A stretch of 64,000 nt of DNA from Prostheceraeus crozeri (Eukaryota; Platyhelminthes; Polycladida; Euryleptidae): assembly GCA_907163375.1 (NCBI GenBank), contig CAJQUW010016158.1, positions 186,001 to 250,000 of the forward strand, given 5' to 3'. Each line of letters opens with the position of its first letter. Position 1 is the first letter of the stretch. Positions 34,433 through 42,201 of the stretch are shown here, piece by piece. The notes under the pieces were generated by a model. That model was given only the letters and a program-made list of their open reading frames with translations. It was not told the DNA's origin and made no database searches. A program made the position numbers and the translations under genes.

Positions 34433-34648
34433 ATGAAGCAGATGTGTTGCTTGCCATGTAATCAGCCGCCAGAGGTGAATGTCGTTGTCACTTGCACTTG
34501 CTGCGCCAGCTCTCATAATGAAACCCCTAAGCAATGTGAACACGATCGCAAAACCGCTAAAGCTAAATGCTGCAGTTGTTGTAAATGTAGAAAGGCAAGA
34601 AAACAAAAAGATGAGAAGGAGGAAAAAGAGTCAGCCGTCATCGACTGA
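34433..34648 (+). CDS. Cys-rich small protein overlapping the integrase start
   Basis: 71 residues with many cysteine pairs (CCLPC, CTCC, CCSCCKC) and a charged lysine/glutamate tail. It starts one base after the previous stop. It overlaps the 5' part of the integrase frame in a different register. The cysteine density suggests metal binding. It could be a real overlapping gene or a chance frame; the tight spacing favours a gene. Confidence 0.45.
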   Translation: MKQMCCLPCNQPPEVNVVVTCTCCASSHNETPKQCEHDRKTAKAKCCSCCKCRKARKQKDEKEEKESAVID

Positions 34649-35699
34649 ACGTTTGAAGTCAATCTATTATGATGTAAAACATCCGGCAGGATTTGCATCT
34701 ATCAAGAAATTATCAAAAGCGAGTGGTCTTCCACAATCACAAGTGAAACGATGGTTAAAGGGTCAGGCTACCTATACACTCCACAAACAAGCGAAAAAGA
34801 AGTACCGCACCCGCCATTATATTGTTCATGACATCGATGAACAGTGGCAAGCAGATTTGTGCGATGTTGCCTCCATTTCAAAACATAACTCGGGCAATAA
34901 TTTTATTTTAACCGTCATTGATATTTTCTCGCGTTATGCGTGGGCTCAACCTTTAAAAACTAAAGAAGGGAAAGGAGTAGCAAAAGCATTCCAAACAATT
35001 TTTCGAGAAGGTCGCATTCCAAAAAGAATTCAGAGTGATCAAGGAAAAGAGTTTGAAAATCAGCATGTGACAAGATTATTTGAGAGGCATGACATTGAGT
35101 TGTTTAGTGTAAAGAGCGCTTATAAAGCTGCACTCGTTGAACGTTTTAATCGCACATTAAAAAATCACTTGTGGCGACATTTTACTGCCAACTTGACACA
35201 AAATTGGACAAAGGTTCTACAAGATACACTCCATGCCTACAATCACTCTATCCATCGTTCTATTGGACTCAGACCAGTAGATGTAAATGCTGACAATGTA
35301 GATAAAGTGCGCGAATCATTCCAACGTAAACGCACTCATGTGAAAAGTGATGTGAAAATTGGCGATAAAGTTCGTATCTCAAAAGTGAAAAGTGTTTTTG
35401 CTAAAGGGTACCTTCCGAATTGGACAGAGGAGGTATTTACAGTATCAAGGATTAATCAAAAAGACTCTCCGACCACCTACAAGTTGAAAGATTACGATAA
35501 TGAAGAAATTGAGGGTAGCTTTTACCGCGATGAGATTGAGGTAGTCACTGAAAGTGAAACATATTTGGTAGAGAAAATCATTCGATGTAAAAAACGGCAA
35601 GGTGAAGAATGGTGTCTTGTTAAATGGACTGGTTATCCTTCAAGTATGAACTCTTGGATGCGTCGTGCCGACATCTTTCATCTAAGTGATCGACAGTGA
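34518..35699 (+). CDS. Polinton integrase with chromodomain
   Basis: About 393 residues from the ATG at 34518; a second ATG at 34611 avoids most of the overlap with the Cys-rich frame. Layout: a helix-turn-helix-like N-terminus (ASIKKLSKASGLPQSQVKRW), the retroviral-type catalytic core with first Asp in WQADLCDV, second in IQSDQGKEFE and Glu in ALVERFNRTLK, then a basic beta domain, and a C-terminal chromodomain (YLVEKIIRCKK ... EWCLVKWTGYP). All three catalytic residues are present. The enzyme would insert the element with a 6-bp duplication, as seen at its ends. The chromodomain may steer integration to methylated histone tails. Confidence 0.93.
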   Translation: MKPLSNVNTIAKPLKLNAAVVVNVERQENKKMRRRKKSQPSSTERLKSIYYDVKHPAGFASIKKLSKASGLPQSQVKRWLKGQATYTLHKQAKKKYRTRHYIVHDIDEQWQADLCDVASISKHNSGNNFILTVIDIFSRYAWAQPLKTKEGKGVAKAFQTIFREGRIPKRIQSDQGKEFENQHVTRLFERHDIELFSVKSAYKAALVERFNRTLKNHLWRHFTANLTQNWTKVLQDTLHAYNHSIHRSIGLRPVDVNADNVDKVRESFQRKRTHVKSDVKIGDKVRISKVKSVFAKGYLPNWTEEVFTVSRINQKDSPTTYKLKDYDNEEIEGSFYRDEIEVVTESETYLVEKIIRCKKRQGEEWCLVKWTGYPSSMNSWMRRADIFHLSDRQ

Positions 35700-35702
35700 T
35701 TC

Positions 35703-35709
35703 ATGCAAA
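35703..35709 (+). promoter_or_regulatory. ATGCAAA motif before the pVI/pX-like gene
   Basis: Context attcATGCAAAgttgtaactaa, 38 bp before the ATG at 35741 and just after the integrase stop. Confidence 0.5.
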
Positions 35710-35740
35710 GTTGTAACTAACAATGTTTAGGGTTTGAGCT

Positions 35741-36196
35741 ATGAATCCAACTGCCTCATTTTATTCACGACCCTCCTATGTAAGTGGCGGAGGACAAATT
35801 TACATCGGTGCTCGCCGCCAACGTGGAGGTAGCATACTTGGTGCACTGAAATCTGTTGTAGCACCTCTCATATCCAATGTCGGTAGATCTTTAAAACGAA
35901 ATGTTTTAAGTAATGCCGTTGGCTTTGCTGGTGATGTTGCTAGTGATCTTTCCAGAGGTAGAAGTTTTAAGAGCAGTTTGTTGAATCGTGGGAAGGAACG
36001 CGGTTTAAAAACATTGAAGCAGACCTTTGCTGGTGTTACTCAAGGAAAGAAATCACCTAAACGAATGAATAAAGGAAGGAGGAAACATCGCGGAGCTGGT
36101 AAGGTGCGATCTTCAGTCAAAAGGCATTCACGCAAACGTCGCAGAGGCTCTAATCATTCATCAGGCGCTAAACGACGACGCTGCTATAACTTCTAA
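35741..36196 (+). CDS. Basic minor virion protein (adenoviral pVI/pX-like)
   Basis: 151 residues. The N-terminus carries a glycine-rich YIGARRQRGGSILGALKSV followed by an amphipathic helix stretch, then VGFAGDVASDLSRGRSFK, and an extremely basic C-terminal third (KRHSRKRRRGSNHSSGAKRRR). The order of R-Q-R-G-G, amphipathic helix and V-A-S-D-L is shared by Maverick proteins compared with membrane-lytic or DNA-condensing minor capsid proteins. It lies directly before the major capsid gene (3 bp gap). Confidence 0.7.
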   Translation: MNPTASFYSRPSYVSGGGQIYIGARRQRGGSILGALKSVVAPLISNVGRSLKRNVLSNAVGFAGDVASDLSRGRSFKSSLLNRGKERGLKTLKQTFAGVTQGKKSPKRMNKGRRKHRGAGKVRSSVKRHSRKRRRGSNHSSGAKRRRCYNF

Positions 36197-36198
36197 TC

Positions 36199-37476
36199 AT
36201 GGAGTGTAAAACTTCCGGTTTTTGTTTGTTCGATCAACAAGCCATACAGACAGATATTCTTAGTTCAAGTATTGTAGATTATCATCCTCGAACAGCTGAG
36301 AATGCTGACCCCATTGAATTTGTTATTCCTGGTGGTAGTGATGACTACATAGATTTGAGTTATGCGATGCTTGATTTGAGGTTTAGAATTCAGCAAGCAG
36401 ATGGAACTGCTATTGACGATGCACATAAAGTTGGACTGAACAATTTACCATTGACTACATTACTTCGTGATGTTTCTCTAACGATTGGAGAGCAGCAGGT
36501 GGAAGGTGGTCAAAGCGATTATCCCTATAAATCATATTTCAATCATGTATCACAGTTTCATCCAGCAGCACAAAAAAGTCATATGGAAGCCATGGGATGG
36601 TACAGAGATGAAGCAGGAAAATTTGATGTTGAAACAAACAGTGGCTTTGTAAAGCGATCTGCTATGATTAAAGATAGTAGAGTATGTCAGCTATATGGTC
36701 CGCTGAATTTAGACTTCTTTAGACAGTCAAAGTTTTTACTCTGTAATACCAGCATGCGACTCAAGCTGACATTGAATAAGCCTGAATTTGCGCTGAATGC
36801 ATTTGCTAAAGTTGACAATTTTAGAATTCATGTGGAAGATATTGCACTTTACATTCGTCGAGTAGTACCGAATCCAAGTGTCATTAGAGGGCATGCTGAA
36901 GGCCTTAACCGCCAAAATGCCATTTACCCCGTTCAGCATACAAAGCTTCTCACCTTTACAATTCCGAAAGATCAAAAGAGTTTCATGAAAGATGGCCTCT
37001 TTCCATCGGAAGCACCGAAGCTCCTCATGGTGGCAATGGTTGAAAATGATGCATTTAATGGTAATATAAAGAAGAATCCTTTCAATTTTAAACACAATCA
37101 GTTAAGTGAAATTGCTTTACGTGTAAATGGTGTGAGTCATCCTGGTCCACCCTACAAACCAGATTTTGCTTCGGATCAATTTATGCGCAGTTATGTTGAT
37201 TTTATGGATGTTTTTGGCTTTTACAATACGGATGACACCAACGGACTGACTATGAAAGAGTTTAAGAGTGGATATACTATTTATGCATTTGATTTGACTG
37301 CTGACAGCGATATTAGTGCACCCTATCGTCAAGCGAACGTGCCTCATAATATTCGTTTGGATTTGACGTTCAAAAGAACACTACCTGAGACGATCAATGT
37401 ATTAATTTATGCAGTCTTCGATTCAAATATTGAAATTACAAAGTATCGTGACGTGATTCTTCAGTATAATCGTTAA
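36199..37476 (+). CDS. Major capsid protein (double jelly-roll type)
   Basis: 425 residues. The N-terminal half has the pattern recurrent in Polinton capsid proteins: EFVIPGGSDDYIDLSYAML, then LLRDVSLTIGEQQVEGG and YPYKSYFNHV. The C-terminal half has GYTIYAFDLTADSDIS and IRLDLTFKRTLPETINVLIYAVFD, the typical end strands of the second jelly roll. The frame is intact. This family is often mislabelled as an uncharacterised F54H12.2-like protein. It overlaps the protease gene by one base (TAATG), so the two are probably co-expressed. No jelly-roll fold can be proved without modelling. Confidence 0.9.
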   Translation: MECKTSGFCLFDQQAIQTDILSSSIVDYHPRTAENADPIEFVIPGGSDDYIDLSYAMLDLRFRIQQADGTAIDDAHKVGLNNLPLTTLLRDVSLTIGEQQVEGGQSDYPYKSYFNHVSQFHPAAQKSHMEAMGWYRDEAGKFDVETNSGFVKRSAMIKDSRVCQLYGPLNLDFFRQSKFLLCNTSMRLKLTLNKPEFALNAFAKVDNFRIHVEDIALYIRRVVPNPSVIRGHAEGLNRQNAIYPVQHTKLLTFTIPKDQKSFMKDGLFPSEAPKLLMVAMVENDAFNGNIKKNPFNFKHNQLSEIALRVNGVSHPGPPYKPDFASDQFMRSYVDFMDVFGFYNTDDTNGLTMKEFKSGYTIYAFDLTADSDISAPYRQANVPHNIRLDLTFKRTLPETINVLIYAVFDSNIEITKYRDVILQYNR

Positions 37477-37937
37477 TGAGTTGGTTGACTGCTGACGATA
37501 TTAAGACTAAAGTGCAGCGTAATGCAGACGAAGCGACGTTGAAAGCTTTCGATAATGTCTATTCACTCGATACCTTACCACCTGCAGTAAATCACTATCC
37601 CATCTTTATTGTGCTAAACACTCATTCACAGAATTTAGGCGGTGAGCATTGGAAAGCGATCTTTATTGGAGAAGACCGACGTGGTGAACTATTTGACTCT
37701 CTTGCTCAACCTCCAAATATACCAACACAGCAGTGGTTGAGAAAACATACGCGTCAATATCAGCGAAATGAACGCATACTACAACATCCACTTTCATCAA
37801 CGTGTGGTGCTTTTGTACTGTACTTCATCTTAAGACGTTTACATGTATCTCGATTTGCATCTGTTATTCAAAACTTTTCATGTAATCCATCCTCTAATGA
37901 AAAAATGATTTGTAAGTTCTATCATGATTTGAAATAA
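37476..37937 (+). CDS. Adenain/Ulp1-type cysteine protease
   Basis: 153 residues. The catalytic His58 lies in GEHWKAIF, the acidic residue Asp74 in ELFDSL, and Cys110 in SSTCGAFVLYF, preceded by Gln103 (LQHPL) for the oxyanion hole. The spacing is that of adenoviral and Polinton maturation proteases. It would cleave virion precursors. The stop codon lies within AATAAA (37933-37938), the poly(A) signal of the rightward unit. Confidence 0.93.
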   Translation: MSWLTADDIKTKVQRNADEATLKAFDNVYSLDTLPPAVNHYPIFIVLNTHSQNLGGEHWKAIFIGEDRRGELFDSLAQPPNIPTQQWLRKHTRQYQRNERILQHPLSSTCGAFVLYFILRRLHVSRFASVIQNFSCNPSSNEKMICKFYHDLK

Positions 37938-37968
37938 AAACATCATGTTGGAAAAATTGTTTTTTATT
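37933..37968. terminator. Convergent poly(A) signals embedding both stop codons
   Basis: AATAAA at 37933-37938 on the plus strand contains the protease TAA. TTTATT at 37963-37968 is the minus-strand AATAAA and overlaps the stop (37964-37966) of the TBP-like gene. Two opposite transcripts end within 36 bp. Confidence 0.7.
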
Positions 37969-38509
37969 TTACAATCCGCTGGGTACGTACATACTCAATG
38001 AGATAGTCTAGGATCATATTTGCTTGTTCATGAGATTTTAGTCCAGTAATGATCACTTTACTATTATGAAAGATTGCAGCATGCACAGGTAACCAACAAC
38101 TAATGAGAGCTGCAGGAAAAAGTTCGGGTTCATAACACAAACTGTAACTGCTGGTACGAATCTTCAAAAATGATAGACTGTCACTCAATTGAGTAGAGAT
38201 CACCATATTATCCACAGTCAGATTCGACATCACACACCTCTCCCTCTTCCATATCCGACGTAGTAGTCTTTGTAGCTCTAAGCGCATTGACTGCGCCGAT
38301 GAATGAGAAAGGGCGCCGAGAATCTGTACAGTCCCATTTGGGAAGAGTTGAAGATTCCATGAATTGTTCATCTTCACCACTAACATTTGAGGACGGCCCG
38401 GGTAATACTTGCTGTTTGGAAGCTGTTGGTGTAATGTTGTGAGATCGATTTTGGTGTAGAGTCTGAAGCGACGGAGAATGTTGACGATGGTGTAGCGATG
38501 GCGCTTCAT
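37964..38509 (-). CDS. TBP-like protein (two saddle repeats)
   Basis: 181 residues from the ATG at 38509, the size of a TBP core. Two imperfect repeats are visible. Repeat 1 runs from YTIVNILRRF to LQRLL and includes YYPGRPQMLVVK and LFPNGTVQILG. Repeat 2 runs from NMVISTQL to EYVRT and includes CYEPELFPAALIS, AIFHNSKVIITGLKS and a final helix. The order Y-x-P-x-x-x-x-x-L, basic/aromatic strand, (I/L)F-x-N/S-x-x-V-x-(I)-x-G is that of each half of the TATA-binding-protein saddle. Repeat 2 is closest, with the E-P-E-L-F-P segment. The DNA-intercalating phenylalanine pairs are only partly recognisable. It overlaps the upstream PC4-like gene in another frame. A Polinton-specific transcription factor for its TATA promoters is the natural inference. 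Confidence 0.65.
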   Translation of the reverse strand: MKRHRYTIVNILRRFRLYTKIDLTTLHQQLPNSKYYPGRPQMLVVKMNNSWNLQLFPNGTVQILGALSHSSAQSMRLELQRLLRRIWKRERCVMSNLTVDNMVISTQLSDSLSFLKIRTSSYSLCYEPELFPAALISCWLPVHAAIFHNSKVIITGLKSHEQANMILDYLIEYVRTQRIVK

Positions 38510-38831
38510 GATGAAAGAATGAGTAAATTGAGCGATGTACCTTCCTTTTATACTTTTCCCAACTACCTTGATGAAATGTGAAGTTAGTATGAAGTTGGGA
38601 ATGATAGAGTTGAATTCGCCGATTGTTGACGCGCAGCCAGATGCGATTTCCAATACGTGAATGTCTTTTCATATAGAAGTATTTCAAGTCCTTCATGATA
38701 TGATGTAGAGATTGAAAATGACGATAAGATAAAGCAAACTCTCTTCTCACATTTCCAGTTGAATCTTTGAAATAGACGTTTCGATCATGATCCGTTTCAA
38801 TACGTTGTAGGGAATCTAATTTCCAACTCAT
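38208..38831 (-). CDS. PC4-like protein 1, with long acidic/Ser-rich tail
   Basis: 207 residues. The first 110 are a paralogue of the neighbouring gene at 38854-39210: W-x-LDSLQ-x-I, NV-x-FK-S-x-G-x-x-x-R, a-L-x-x-R-x-F-x-x-L-x-x-IM-DL-x-YF, WEKYxRxxHRSI. The strand-turn-strand, then R-x-x-x-L-x-x-x-x-F-x-x-L and a helix, resemble the PC4/Sub1 single-stranded DNA-binding domain, with a second half-repeat behind it. The tail (GEDEQFMESS, DMEEGEVCDVESDCG) overlaps the TBP-like frame on the same strand. The PC4 link is by pattern only. Confidence 0.5.
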   Translation of the reverse strand: MSWKLDSLQRIETDHDRNVYFKDSTGNVRREFALSYRHFQSLHHIMKDLKYFYMKRHSRIGNRIWLRVNNRRIQLYHSQLHTNFTFHQGSWEKYKRKVHRSIYSFFHHEAPSLHHRQHSPSLQTLHQNRSHNITPTASKQQVLPGPSSNVSGEDEQFMESSTLPKWDCTDSRRPFSFIGAVNALRATKTTTSDMEEGEVCDVESDCG

Positions 38832-38853
38832 GATGTGTGGTAGTCATGTCTGA

Positions 38854-39210
38854 TTAAGATTTGCATAGTAGGGCGATGAACTCACGACGAATAAATGTCA
38901 TGATGGAGCGATGTATGTATCTTCTATACTTCTCCCAATTGTAATTGCGAAATGAGAAACAGTTTGCGGAATGAGAATGGTAGATTTGAATTTCATTTCT
39001 GTAATGTTGAAGCCAAACTTGATCACCCAAGGAGATGAATCTTAATGTTTCAAAATATTCCAAATCTCTCATGATATCATTGAGGTTGACAAATTGTCGC
39101 CATGTTAATGTAATTCCTCTTGATGTATGACCATGAGAATTTTTGAAATGTACGTTTCCATCACGATCAACTCTGATATATTGTAGAGAGTCCAAAATCC
39201 AAGTCTTCAT
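38854..39210 (-). CDS. PC4-like protein 2 (tandem paralogue)
   Basis: 118 residues starting MKTWILDSLQ, homologous to the first half of PC4-like protein 1 along its whole length but without the acidic tail. GNVHFKNSHGHTSRGITLTWRQF is its closest match to the PC4 pattern (G-I-x-L-x-x-x-Q-x-x-x-L). A tandem duplication is the simplest origin. Its start lies 29 bp from the divergent gene at 39240, so both must share a very short promoter containing ATGCAAA/TTTGCAT. Confidence 0.5.
   Translation of the reverse strand: MKTWILDSLQYIRVDRDGNVHFKNSHGHTSRGITLTWRQFVNLNDIMRDLEYFETLRFISLGDQVWLQHYRNEIQIYHSHSANCFSFRNYNWEKYRRYIHRSIMTFIRREFIALLCKS
38860..38866 (-). promoter_or_regulatory. ATGCAAA motif before PC4-like gene 1
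   Basis: On the minus strand, context ctatgcaaatcttaatc, about 35 bp before the ATG at 38831. It is the only one of the six copies that faces left. Confidence 0.45.
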
Positions 39211-39216
39211 GATGTT

Positions 39217-39223
39217 ATGCAAA
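39217..39223 (+). promoter_or_regulatory. ATGCAAA motif in a 29-bp divergent promoter
   Basis: Context gttATGCAAAgttgcag, 23 bp before the plus-strand ATG at 39240 and 7 bp from the minus-strand ATG at 39210. Confidence 0.5.
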
Positions 39224-39239
39224 GTTGCAGATTAGCAAT

Positions 39240-40679
39240 ATGAAAATGTCGTTTTATCATATTTTGCTTAGCAATGCGGCTACAAAGAGATTTACTAGTA
39301 ATCGAGCCGCACTCTTTTCTACTCCCATTGATCATGCACAACAGCTAAATGGAAATTGGGAAGTGGGTGTCACTCAACTTGTTTATAGCAACTGTGTCTA
39401 TACTTTTGATCATGAGGTGATGACTATTAATATGAGGCGTACAGCTGCTTACCAATGTGAAAAGGGCTGCCGAGTATACATTCCACAGTGGCCAAAGAAA
39501 GATCTCTTATCATGTAAAAAGTTTATATATGATTTCCTGAATAAAGCGTGTAAACATATTGCCCAATTTACTCCGCACAATGATGATTATACTTATATAC
39601 ATCATGTAGTTGAGAAAGATTGGATTGTTGGTTTAAGTCCAAGTTTAAGAAATGATTTAGGCTACCTCGCTAGCGCCTTAACAAGCTATGATAATTTTAA
39701 CGTTAATTACCACATAAGTGGTCATAAACAGTTAATATATCGAGAGGAAGCTTATTATGTAGATCTTATTCCAAGAAATGAGAAGACGTTGGTGAAGAAG
39801 ATTGTGATTAAGCCAAGAAAGACAAACATGACTCCTGAAACATTATTGAAGAAATTTAATTATCTCCTTCGAGTTGATGGTAAACAAGTGGCAACATTGA
39901 CTTATATCAAATCATCTAATCATATTGCAATAAGCAAATTAAATGATGATGATCTAGTATTAGTTTGTTCAAAAGATTTTCATCAGTTCTTACGACATCG
40001 TTCTGCAGCTGTTCATGGAAAATCTGATATGCAACATTTACCATGTGAAAGGCCAAATCAATTTGATACAGAATGGGCCGTATCTTTATACAGAAAGTGT
40101 GTAGAGCCTTTTGGTGGTTTCTTACATGAAACAAGAGTGTTGATGCCTCGCATTATTACTTCGGTTAAATTGGTTGTAGATTATTTAAATGAAGTGATTA
40201 ATGAGCAACATATTTCATTTTCTGAAAAAGAAGGTACTTTGTCTCTCACTATAAGTGGAAAAGGTATTGAACTAATTATGGATAAAACTCTAATGGACAT
40301 TTTGGGTTTTGATCAAAATATCTTTAAAAGTGGTACTGTAACCAAAGCTAGCGCAGACATGTCACTATCGCGTCGTATTAACTATTTTCAGATATATTCC
40401 AATATTGGTGAAGATGTACGTGTGGGAGATGTTGAAGCTCCATTGCTAGCAATGATACCATACCAGCCAAAAAGCTGCAGTATTTTATCTGAGCATACTT
40501 TCAAGAAAGTGCATTATACAAAGCTGAAATCAAACTACATCCCACAAATTGATATTGCCATTTATGACGATGCTGGTGCGTTGATTCCTTTTCATAGATG
40601 CTGTAACAAGTATCACACTCCATTTCCGAATGAAGAGTTAATGCAAACGTATGCTAATATATTTTTCCAATGTGAATAA
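39240..40679 (+). CDS. Polinton conserved protein, minor-virion candidate, paralogue 1
   Basis: 479 residues starting MKMSFYHILLSNAATKRFTS. The opening resembles the Maverick pattern (F-x-x-x-L-x-S-x-A/N ... L-x-G-x-WEVG), with LNGNWEVGVTQLVYSN near residue 40. It shares this layout and several later blocks (P-x-x-L-G, VDLIP, DTEWAVSLY, MP-R-I, FSEKEGTL-L) with the following gene. The family is widespread in Mavericks, but its function is not established; a structural or spike-like virion protein is one possibility. Start chosen at the first ATG, which follows the ATGCAAA motif. Confidence 0.65.
   Translation: MKMSFYHILLSNAATKRFTSNRAALFSTPIDHAQQLNGNWEVGVTQLVYSNCVYTFDHEVMTINMRRTAAYQCEKGCRVYIPQWPKKDLLSCKKFIYDFLNKACKHIAQFTPHNDDYTYIHHVVEKDWIVGLSPSLRNDLGYLASALTSYDNFNVNYHISGHKQLIYREEAYYVDLIPRNEKTLVKKIVIKPRKTNMTPETLLKKFNYLLRVDGKQVATLTYIKSSNHIAISKLNDDDLVLVCSKDFHQFLRHRSAAVHGKSDMQHLPCERPNQFDTEWAVSLYRKCVEPFGGFLHETRVLMPRIITSVKLVVDYLNEVINEQHISFSEKEGTLSLTISGKGIELIMDKTLMDILGFDQNIFKSGTVTKASADMSLSRRINYFQIYSNIGEDVRVGDVEAPLLAMIPYQPKSCSILSEHTFKKVHYTKLKSNYIPQIDIAIYDDAGALIPFHRCCNKYHTPFPNEELMQTYANIFFQCE
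40641..40647 (+). promoter_or_regulatory. ATGCAAA motif before paralogue 2
   Basis: Context gttaATGCAAAcgtatgctaa, 40 bp before the ATG at 40681, inside the 3' end of the preceding gene. Confidence 0.45.
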
Positions 40680-40680
40680 T

Positions 40681-42201
40681 ATGGAAAGTGAAAATAAGGA
40701 CTCGTTTCTAATCGACTTGCCCAGTAATGCTTCTATGAATAAATTTCCCAAAAATAAACCATCAGACTATCGAGTAGAATTAAATCGGCCACTGCATTTA
40801 GAAGGTGAATGGGAGGTTGGTGTTTCTAGTATTTGCTATGATAGTAATATTCAGAATGTGAATGATTTGGAAGAAATGATATTGACTCCTCGCACCCATG
40901 ATGGAATAACGATGAATAATGCATTTCAGTTCCCATACAATTTAACATCAGATGGAAAGTGGAACTATGAATGGATTCAGATAAAATCAGATTCTTATGA
41001 ACCATTTGGGAATGAGAAAATTATTAAGGCATTCAACAGTGGTAATACTTCCATCATGAAGAATAAAAATCAGAAAGCTTATGAGTTTACTATCTATCGT
41101 TGGAGTGGGAGACAGTTCCTCCGCTTTCATTCTTTTACTAAAGGTCTTACGCTGAGGTTGGATAGTGAATTCTATCCACATCTTGGTTTTGGTCATGGAC
41201 TACATCTAACGTCAATTGCTACTGCAAATGTTAAAAAAGTTTATTCAAATCGAATCAACAAATTTCATTATAGATTTAAAATATTTGATGAAGATGTTGT
41301 AGAATGCGAAGAACGCATCATTTTGAAAAAGCGTGGTGTTCAACCTTTATCACTTATTGAGTTAGTAAAACGATGGAATGAGACTGTGGGTAAGAAGTAT
41401 GGAGAGAAAATTATGGCGAACAAAAATAAGTTGGTTATTCAGAAATATAATGACAAACTTACAGTTTATTTCTCTCCAACCTTGCGTCATTTTGTAAGAC
41501 ATTATACACCTATTATTGGAAGCGGTGTGGTGTATGGTTCTCATGAATATCACACTAAAGCTGATTCAGTTAATGATGAATGGTGGGTGGACATCTATGG
41601 CGATCGCATCAAGAAAATTTACCAGTCTTATGAAGAATCTAAAGTTGCTATCAATATAATGCCGCGTCTATATCATACAGTTGAAAGCTTCATTCATGTA
41701 GTAAATCCTTATATACAACAGAAGTTGAAGCATGTGATGAAAAGTAAATATGATGTAAAGACACACCACATTTCGTTTTCAATTGAAAATCAACGCGTTG
41801 TTCTGAGACTTGGTGATGACATTCAATGTCAATTGAGTAAAAATTTGAAAAAACTCTTTGGTTTTTCAATGCTACAAACTGTGTTTGCTGCTGCGCATAC
41901 GATTGGTATAGAAACACCAATGACACTTGATAAACATGAACAGCACCTTTACATTCAAAGTGATTTGATTCTACCTATTTCTGTTGGTGAGAAAAAAGAA
42001 TACATTTTACGTGATTTCATTCATGATAAAGACGCTTCATATGGAATAGTCGAGAAGATGTTTGAATCTATTTTCTATCATCCCGTCGTCAAACAAACTA
42101 TACCCTCTATTGCTATCAAAATTACCAATGGTTTACAAGAGTGCATCCATGTGAAAGATACTAAATCCCTCATAACGTTAGTGTTTCGGAAAACAAAGTG
42201 A
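40681..42201 (+). CDS. Polinton conserved protein, minor-virion candidate, paralogue 2
   Basis: 506 residues starting MESENKDSFLIDLPSNAS. It shows the full family signature: F-x-x-x-LPSNAS-x-x-x-x-P-x-N-x-x-x-x-Y, then L-x-GEWEVGVSSI-Y. Later blocks (DEWWVDIYGDRI, IMPRLYHTV, HISFSIENQRVVLRLG, LFGFS) match those of the preceding gene in order, so the two are tandem paralogues that have diverged strongly. An upstream in-frame ATG at 40651 would overlap the previous gene. The ATG at 40681 follows its stop by one base. Confidence 0.7.
   Translation: MESENKDSFLIDLPSNASMNKFPKNKPSDYRVELNRPLHLEGEWEVGVSSICYDSNIQNVNDLEEMILTPRTHDGITMNNAFQFPYNLTSDGKWNYEWIQIKSDSYEPFGNEKIIKAFNSGNTSIMKNKNQKAYEFTIYRWSGRQFLRFHSFTKGLTLRLDSEFYPHLGFGHGLHLTSIATANVKKVYSNRINKFHYRFKIFDEDVVECEERIILKKRGVQPLSLIELVKRWNETVGKKYGEKIMANKNKLVIQKYNDKLTVYFSPTLRHFVRHYTPIIGSGVVYGSHEYHTKADSVNDEWWVDIYGDRIKKIYQSYEESKVAINIMPRLYHTVESFIHVVNPYIQQKLKHVMKSKYDVKTHHISFSIENQRVVLRLGDDIQCQLSKNLKKLFGFSMLQTVFAAAHTIGIETPMTLDKHEQHLYIQSDLILPISVGEKKEYILRDFIHDKDASYGIVEKMFESIFYHPVVKQTIPSIAIKITNGLQECIHVKDTKSLITLVFRKTK

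Noticed and set aside
38510-38653. N-terminal extension of the TBP-like frame
   Set aside because: The 48 extra codons overlap the PC4-like gene and do not belong to the two-repeat core. The ATG at 38509 fits the family length.
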